Source: a virus
Strand: one strand, 5' to 3'
Virus record (IMG/VR): IMGVR_UViG_3300032286_000132
Span: 1-35,283 of that record
Length of the DNA stretch: 35,283 nucleotides
The notes below the pieces were generated by a model, which had not been told where the DNA came from, made no database searches, and saw nothing but the letters and a program-made list of their open reading frames with translations. The position numbers and the translations under genes are program-made. Below are positions 30,691 to 35,283 of the stretch, piece by piece; the first letter of the stretch is position 1; every line of letters begins with the position of its first letter.

Positions 30691-30849
30691 TTACGCTTTC
30701 TTTCGTACAGTTTTCTTGGCCATTACTTTCTTGGTCGCTGGTTTCTTTGTAGTAACAGTTGTAGGTTGTTGGGCAACAGGCGTTTTAGTAATCTCAACTT
30801 TAGGTTGAAAGCCAAACTTGTCTAGTATCCAGGTAAAAGTAAAGTTCAT
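30691..30849 (-). CDS. Lys/Ala/Pro-tailed basic peptide (52 aa)
   Basis: ATG 30849 has GAGGAC upstream, and the stop lies just before the next gene. The product starts MNFTFTWILDKFGFQPKVEI and ends in KKPATKKVMAKKTVRKKA, a histone-H1-like basic tail. The N-terminal 20 residues are aromatic and amphipathic. It is not recognised. DNA or membrane binding is suggested by charge. Confidence 0.55.
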   Translation of the reverse strand: MNFTFTWILDKFGFQPKVEITKTPVAQQPTTVTTKKPATKKVMAKKTVRKKA

Positions 30850-30850
30850 G

Positions 30851-31390
30851 TTAGTCCTCAGATGGAAAAGATAAATCTAATGCCGCTAGTTGTGCAACTG
30901 TAGTAACTGCACTAATAGCAGTTTCTAATTTATTTGCTTTAGCAACAACTTCTGCACGATAAGCAACTACATCGGCTGGTATATCTACACTACGCTCTGC
31001 TTTACGGATTACCATCCAATCTGTCTGAGCAAGGATAGAGCCAGCAGTAGTCTTAACTTGAGCAATGAAGTTAGTCTTTAAACCTTTGGTAACTAATCGC
31101 TTAGTAGAATCTACCATTGCTGGTTTGCCATCTACTGTGCCTAGAACTTTGACATACATAGGGTTGCCATCTTGGTCTACTTCTTCTTTATCTTCCAATG
31201 ATTTAGGGTTAGTGATGTCACCATCCCAATAGAATCTGTCATCTGCTCTAGCTACTTCAGCTACTTCAGTAATACCGATAGCCAGTTTCTCAGCCAATGT
31301 AGTTAGGTTTAGCCAATTAGCTGGATACTGTATGTCATTAACAGTAAACGCAGTTCCTTGTGCTAAACGACTACCATTTAATATAAACAT
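30851..31390 (-). CDS. Fibre-associated / chaperone-like protein (179 aa)
   Basis: The central and C-terminal part (AQVKTTAGSILAQTDWMVI, then RKAERSVDIPADVVAYRAEV, then TAISAVTTVAQLAAL) has the layout of phage proteins encoded just after fibre genes and annotated as tail-fibre assembly. The N-terminal 70 residues are variable. It follows the large LamG/SPRY fibre gene by 2 nt, so a fibre folding partner is a fair inference. Confidence 0.7.
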   Translation of the reverse strand: MFILNGSRLAQGTAFTVNDIQYPANWLNLTTLAEKLAIGITEVAEVARADDRFYWDGDITNPKSLEDKEEVDQDGNPMYVKVLGTVDGKPAMVDSTKRLVTKGLKTNFIAQVKTTAGSILAQTDWMVIRKAERSVDIPADVVAYRAEVVAKANKLETAISAVTTVAQLAALDLSFPSED

Positions 31391-31392
31391 AA

Positions 31393-33741
31393 TTACCTCG
31401 CTAAAGCGTTTTTAAAAGGGTTTTCGGCAAATGCCATGTAGATGTAAGTGCCGCTTGATGTGTTTAAATCACTATCAGTTCCACGAATTTTAAAACCATT
31501 AGATAGAATATCAATATCTCTACCACTTGTAGAATCGTCTGCGTTTGATAAATTTGGAAATAATCCAAGATTGGCGGAATTGTATGAATTTCTTGCTGTA
31601 TCTCGAATAGTCCAATTTGCAATTGTATCGGCGCGTTTTACCAGCACAAACTTTGGTCTAAATCCTGTATAAATAAACGGACCATCACTAGAACCATTGC
31701 CTGTATAGCTACCAAACTTACTAAAGCCAGCTATTTCTGACCAGCAGTAGGCTACATAAGTTACACCGTTATCGTTATAGTCACTAAAAGATTGTTGCAA
31801 AGTAAATGTTGTTGAACTTACACCCCAAGTAGGTGTTGCAGTAGCGGATGCGGAAGTGGAATTTAAATACAAATATTGGTTTATGCCTGTAGATGTGTGG
31901 TAAGTAATCCAATTTCCTGTGCTACTTCTTTTCTTAACAATAATTATTGCTGGAGCAACACCTAACCCATGACCTACAGTAGCACCAGTTGAACCATTGC
32001 CTGTATATGTTGCAATACTAAATCCAGCAGAAGCATTAACGCTTACTGTTGATGTAATAGAACCATTGGTATTAGATGATGTAGTGCCTTGACCAGCTTG
32101 CCATTGCCAGCCTACAAAAGTATCGCCAGTATTAGCCGAATTTGAATTTACAGTATAGGTAAATCCGTTACTATTAAATGATGATATTCGTTGGTCAGTT
32201 GCTTCAGCGTTTGTTAAATTAGAAAATAATGTAGAAGAACCACCAGTAACAGAATTTAACAATTCATGGTTTCTTGCAACAGATCTACATTTCATCCAAA
32301 CAAAATCAGGTTTAAATCCAGCAGTATTCACAACAGAAGCACCACTAGAATTTCCAGTAAAGGTAGTAGCATCCATTACTGTATTACCTTTAACAATAGT
32401 GCTAGTAGGTAAGTTATAAGTATTGAGTGCTACAAATCCTGTTGGTGGGGTGTAAGCGAATGGTCTTTGACCAAAGTTAAATGCAACATTTGACCAAATT
32501 CCTGAAAATGTAGTTGTCAATGTTGGTGTAATTGGTTCGCCTATTGGCAATGTTGTATCTGTATGGACAAGAGTATTATTAAGATAGTATTTAATTTCAC
32601 CAGCGTCACAATCAACAGATATACCAATAGTATTTCCAATTGCTATTGGAGTTTTAGTAGCTGTAGATGTAGCAGTAAAATTCTTAGTATAAGCATCATA
32701 ATGACCATACCAAGAAATTCCTGATGAAGAATATTGAGAATAAGAAGTAATACTTGTATTTGAAACACCGCAATATGCTGGCAATGTTCCTGATACATGA
32801 GTACATTCCCAATACCATTTTCCTTTAGAAACAAAAAATGTTCCTTTTACAAGAGCATAATCAGTAGACGGAACATATAAATTTGCTTGTTGTGGAACTG
32901 GTGATGTAAAAGAATTGAGAGGATTCAACACACAATAGTTAGCCGTTGTTGCACTTGTCAATGTAGGTACATCAGTCATTGAATCGTAAGTAGTGCCAGC
33001 AGTTAAGCTAATGTTGTTAGATGTCCAGTTATTGCTATTGCCGCTAAAGTCATAACCAATAGTGGTTGTGCTTGTAGTGTTTGTAAATGGCAAATAGAAG
33101 CCATTAGTGCCGTAAGTTCCTGTGTATTTAGCTGGTTGCCATACACCAGTTAATGCGTTTGTAGAACCAAAAGAAGATGGGGTTAGGGCTTGACCATCAA
33201 TGAAGTTTACTTCTGTTAAGTAGCCGTCAAAATATTGAGTAAGTCCACCAGCGTTTAAAACTCCTAAATATAAAGAAGATGAATTATTTGTAATGCTTGA
33301 TGCACTAGAGCTTGGATATGCTGTAGAGCTAAATGCTGTTACTTGAACACCATTAACATACATTTTCATTCTATTAGTTGATGTCGCATTTGTAGAGTCC
33401 CAAACACAAACAATATGATACCAAGCTGACGGGTCTCTGAATACTTGCGTAGTGGTTAATCTTCCAACAACAGAACCGCCATTAAATTCAAGCCAATCAA
33501 TAGTATCAGCCGCAAAACATATTGGAGTACCATAAGTAGTGCTTCCTGTGCCGCCACTAAAAACTCGTTGTGTGCCACCTAATGAACCTCTTTTTACCCA
33601 AGCACTAATAGTCCAAGTGGTTAATGAACCAGCCCCAGCAGGAGTGCGATTCAAATAAGCAGAAGCACTACTTCTAAACCTTAAAGATTTAGTTAAGTTA
33701 TAGCCATCATCTCCAGTAAGGAGTAGATTCTGATTAAGCAT
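31393..33741 (-). CDS. Large fibre protein, LamG- and SPRY-like domains (782 aa)
   Basis: Residues about 20-190 form a LamG-like sandwich (LTTWTISAWVKRGS; WYHIVCVWDST; MKMYVNGVQV; FDGYLTEVNFIDG). Residues about 270-430 look like SPRY/B30.2 (GKWYWECTHVSG; GNTIGISVDCDAGEIKYYLN; VAFNFGQRPF). Residues about 430-782 hold two copies of a beta-sandwich with the pattern TGNGSxG...GFxPxFVxxK and a late FVGWQWQAG / YIYMAFAENPF strand. Such chains of lectin-like domains are receptor-binding fibres in aquatic phages. It starts at the last base of the T7-like fibre gene. It likely binds host glycans. Confidence 0.85.
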   Translation of the reverse strand: MLNQNLLLTGDDGYNLTKSLRFRSSASAYLNRTPAGAGSLTTWTISAWVKRGSLGGTQRVFSGGTGSTTYGTPICFAADTIDWLEFNGGSVVGRLTTTQVFRDPSAWYHIVCVWDSTNATSTNRMKMYVNGVQVTAFSSTAYPSSSASSITNNSSSLYLGVLNAGGLTQYFDGYLTEVNFIDGQALTPSSFGSTNALTGVWQPAKYTGTYGTNGFYLPFTNTTSTTTIGYDFSGNSNNWTSNNISLTAGTTYDSMTDVPTLTSATTANYCVLNPLNSFTSPVPQQANLYVPSTDYALVKGTFFVSKGKWYWECTHVSGTLPAYCGVSNTSITSYSQYSSSGISWYGHYDAYTKNFTATSTATKTPIAIGNTIGISVDCDAGEIKYYLNNTLVHTDTTLPIGEPITPTLTTTFSGIWSNVAFNFGQRPFAYTPPTGFVALNTYNLPTSTIVKGNTVMDATTFTGNSSGASVVNTAGFKPDFVWMKCRSVARNHELLNSVTGGSSTLFSNLTNAEATDQRISSFNSNGFTYTVNSNSANTGDTFVGWQWQAGQGTTSSNTNGSITSTVSVNASAGFSIATYTGNGSTGATVGHGLGVAPAIIIVKKRSSTGNWITYHTSTGINQYLYLNSTSASATATPTWGVSSTTFTLQQSFSDYNDNGVTYVAYCWSEIAGFSKFGSYTGNGSSDGPFIYTGFRPKFVLVKRADTIANWTIRDTARNSYNSANLGLFPNLSNADDSTSGRDIDILSNGFKIRGTDSDLNTSSGTYIYMAFAENPFKNALAR

Positions 33742-34760
33742 TATTTAACATCCGCTACTAAGCGAGCTGTAATGCGAGTAGATGATTCAACATAGTAAGC
33801 TAAGACATCTACCGCAGAAGCAGTTGTAGTTAATGTTGGAGCAGTGCCACCGGGAAACTTAAAGTAAGAGCCGTAAGCTAATGTGCGTGAGCCAGTACCA
33901 TCTTGAGTAATCACAATTACACCAGACTGACCAGCAGTTAAGTTTGTAGGATTAGCTAGAGTACGATTGCCGCCTAAAGTAACAGAGAAGTTGTTAGCAT
34001 TGTTAAAGTTAGGAGTAATGGTTGCACCATCAGTCAGAGCGGTAATTGTGCCACGCTGGGCTACACTAAAGTTTTGATTGGTATTAGTGAAAGCAGTATT
34101 GGCGTTATATGATTGAACATCAGTACCAATAGCAAGGCCTAAGTTTGTTCTAGCATTTGATGCAGTTGACGCTCCAGTACCGCCATCAGCAATTGCCAGG
34201 TCTGTAATACCAGATATTGATCCACCACTAATTGCAACTGCACTAGCGTTTTGAGTTGACATGGTTCCAAGGCCAGCGCTCTCAGAAGTTCCAGCCGTTG
34301 CAATTGGATTTCCATTAACATCAAATGCTAAGTACTTGCTGGCTCTGTCAGCCTTAGCTGGCATAGTCATATTAATGTTTGTTGGATCTGTAGCTGGTGC
34401 TTTAAGGGATCGCTCCGCAGTTTCGGCAACTTGTTGAGAATAGATGGTCTGACTATCCAAATCAGTATTCAATGTGCTGGCAAATAGATCTCCACCAGTT
34501 GTGTAGTCGCTAGTGCGTTGTATTGCCCTAGCCCCAACAATAGCAATGTTGCCTGTGCCAGCGGTTACTAAGGTAACTGATCCAGTACCATTAGCATTAA
34601 TGGTTACACTATAGTCTGTGGTCAAGGTTAATAAAGTAGTACCGCGATATACTGCGATATCGGTACTTGTAAGAATTTCAAATGTAAACGCGTAAGGGCC
34701 TACACCAGTATTGGTGTACACCACTCTACGAGCCACATTAGATATCGCGTAATCTGCCAT
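33741..34760 (-). CDS. Tail fibre, T7 gp17-like N-terminus (339 aa)
   Basis: Residues 5-150 match the T7 tail-fibre N-terminal pattern: an early beta part (GVGPYAFTFEILTSTDIAVYR; TDYSVTINANGTGSV) and TLNTDLDSQTIYSQQVAETA. This domain docks fibres on the tail tube. Residues 170-339 are a Ser/Thr/Gly/Asn-rich shaft and a C-terminal small domain. AGGAAAA precedes ATG. At about 340 aa it is shorter than T7 gp17, so the following 782-aa protein probably provides the receptor-binding tip. Confidence 0.85.
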   Translation of the reverse strand: MADYAISNVARRVVYTNTGVGPYAFTFEILTSTDIAVYRGTTLLTLTTDYSVTINANGTGSVTLVTAGTGNIAIVGARAIQRTSDYTTGGDLFASTLNTDLDSQTIYSQQVAETAERSLKAPATDPTNINMTMPAKADRASKYLAFDVNGNPIATAGTSESAGLGTMSTQNASAVAISGGSISGITDLAIADGGTGASTASNARTNLGLAIGTDVQSYNANTAFTNTNQNFSVAQRGTITALTDGATITPNFNNANNFSVTLGGNRTLANPTNLTAGQSGVIVITQDGTGSRTLAYGSYFKFPGGTAPTLTTTASAVDVLAYYVESSTRITARLVADVK

Positions 34761-34809
34761 AATATTTTTCCTAACCTAGTCCGAATCTATCTGAGTTTGT
34801 ATTAAAAAT

Positions 34810-35283
34810 CTATCTTTTATATTTGCCGTATTCACGGCGTGACTCTTGTACTTCTCGCAATGCATCTGCCAAATCTGGATCTTCCATAATCAATTGATTC
34901 TTAGCCTGGGAATATGTCTCAGATATCTCTTTAGCAATAACGGCCTGAGCCATACCTAAGTCTTTAGCCGCAGTACTGTATAGGTTTTTACCTAAAGCAA
35001 CAATGCCCTTTTCTAAGCGGCCATCGCCAGTTGCCAACTCAATCCAGCGGTTGTACTGAGATGCGCTGAGTTCAACGCCATCAACAGATTTGTCTGGTAC
35101 ATACATTGGCACGCCATACTCTACTAATGTTGCATGGGCTGGAGAGAACTTACCCTCTGAAGTTTTAAATGGACTGACAAATTCGTATAGGTTGCCCTTA
35201 CCAACCTTCATCTGCTCACCAGTAATAGGATCTAACTGGCGTGGTAAGTCATCTGATGTCAATGGATTACGGGATTTGTAGTA
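34810..35283 (-). CDS. C-terminal part of the 959-aa internal virion protein
   Basis: The frame is open to the right edge and ends at TAG 34810. When 35200 is joined to 1 it is in frame with the gene at 1-2489: 2,489 plus 391 nt equals exactly 960 codons. The segment (FVSPFKTSEGKFSPAHATL; LVEYGVPMYVPDKSVDG; ending VQESRREYGKYKR) is helical and charged. The internal ATG near 35262 is not the true start. Confidence 0.95.
   Translation of the reverse strand, partial: YYKSRNPLTSDDLPRQLDPITGEQMKVGKGNLYEFVSPFKTSEGKFSPAHATLVEYGVPMYVPDKSVDGVELSASQYNRWIELATGDGRLEKGIVALGKNLYSTAAKDLGMAQAVIAKEISETYSQAKNQLIMEDPDLADALREVQESRREYGKYKR
35201..35283. repeat. Right copy of 83-bp terminal direct repeat
   Basis: Identical to 1-83; see the left copy. 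Removing one copy leaves 35,200 unique bases and restores the 959-aa gene. Confidence 0.97.

Noticed and set aside
12102-34760. Diversity-generating retroelement near the fibre genes, as in phage BPP-1
   Set aside because: No reverse transcriptase gene and no template/variable repeat pair was seen.
1-35283. CRISPR array, insertion sequence or transposase
   Set aside because: No regularly spaced repeats, no transposase motif and no flanking inverted repeats were found on reading.

Overview
The window is the complete genome of a short-tailed (podovirus-type) double-stranded DNA phage. The first 83 bases (1-83) recur exactly as the last 83 (35201-35283), and one 959-codon gene reads through that junction in frame. 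The unique sequence is therefore a 35,200-base circle or circularly permuted molecule. The structural genes follow the T7/BPP-1-like podoviral order. The collagen, LamG and SPRY-like fibre domains, the mid-range GC by eye and the YqaJ/RecT/RusA set fit a phage of an aquatic Gram-negative bacterium, perhaps a betaproteobacterium. The host is inference only.

Late region: one leftward (minus strand) series starts at TerL (19698) and runs down to position 1, through the junction and on to 29098. Its order is TerL, a GNAT-like gp13-type protein, six small proteins, portal, a collagen/repeat fibre, a Bbp19-like protein and the scaffold. After a terminator come the major capsid protein and a small capsid-associated protein. 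After a second hairpin come tail tubular proteins A and B, then four internal virion proteins (197, 539, 700 and 959 aa) plus a 59-aa peptide. Past the junction are a T7-like tail fibre, a large LamG/SPRY fibre, a fibre-associated protein, three small proteins, a 3-TM holin and a GH24 lysozyme. Most adjacent genes overlap by ATGA or TAATG.

Early region: a divergent control region (25289-25553) holds an AT-rich dyad, a leftward and a rightward promoter, and a palindromic operator. Rightward from it lie a small protein, a small serine recombinase, a lipobox peptide, small proteins including one winged helix, a YqaJ-type exonuclease and a RecT annealing protein. Leftward lie a ribbon-helix-helix protein, RusA, three Cys-rich or zinc-ribbon proteins, a winged-helix putative replication initiator, an SSB-like protein, a TerS-like protein, a DUF3310 protein, a membrane protein and two tiny threaded ORFs. 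A short rightward unit (19772-21093) carries an HTH-phosphoesterase and a SprT-like metalloprotein.

Working together: no DNA polymerase, primase, helicase or RNA polymerase is visible, so replication and transcription must rely on the host. The phage supplies an initiator, an SSB-like protein, recombination enzymes and a resolvase. The same 12-bp palindrome, AGCGATATCGCT, lies 8 nt downstream of a candidate -10 box at two separate promoters (25512-25523 on plus, 21936-21947 on minus), which suggests a shared regulator. Other points of interest are a gp88-like cysteine domain inside an internal virion protein, a collagen/propeller-like fibre between portal and scaffold, a hairpin-bracketed capsid unit and a cluster of translationally threaded micro-ORFs.
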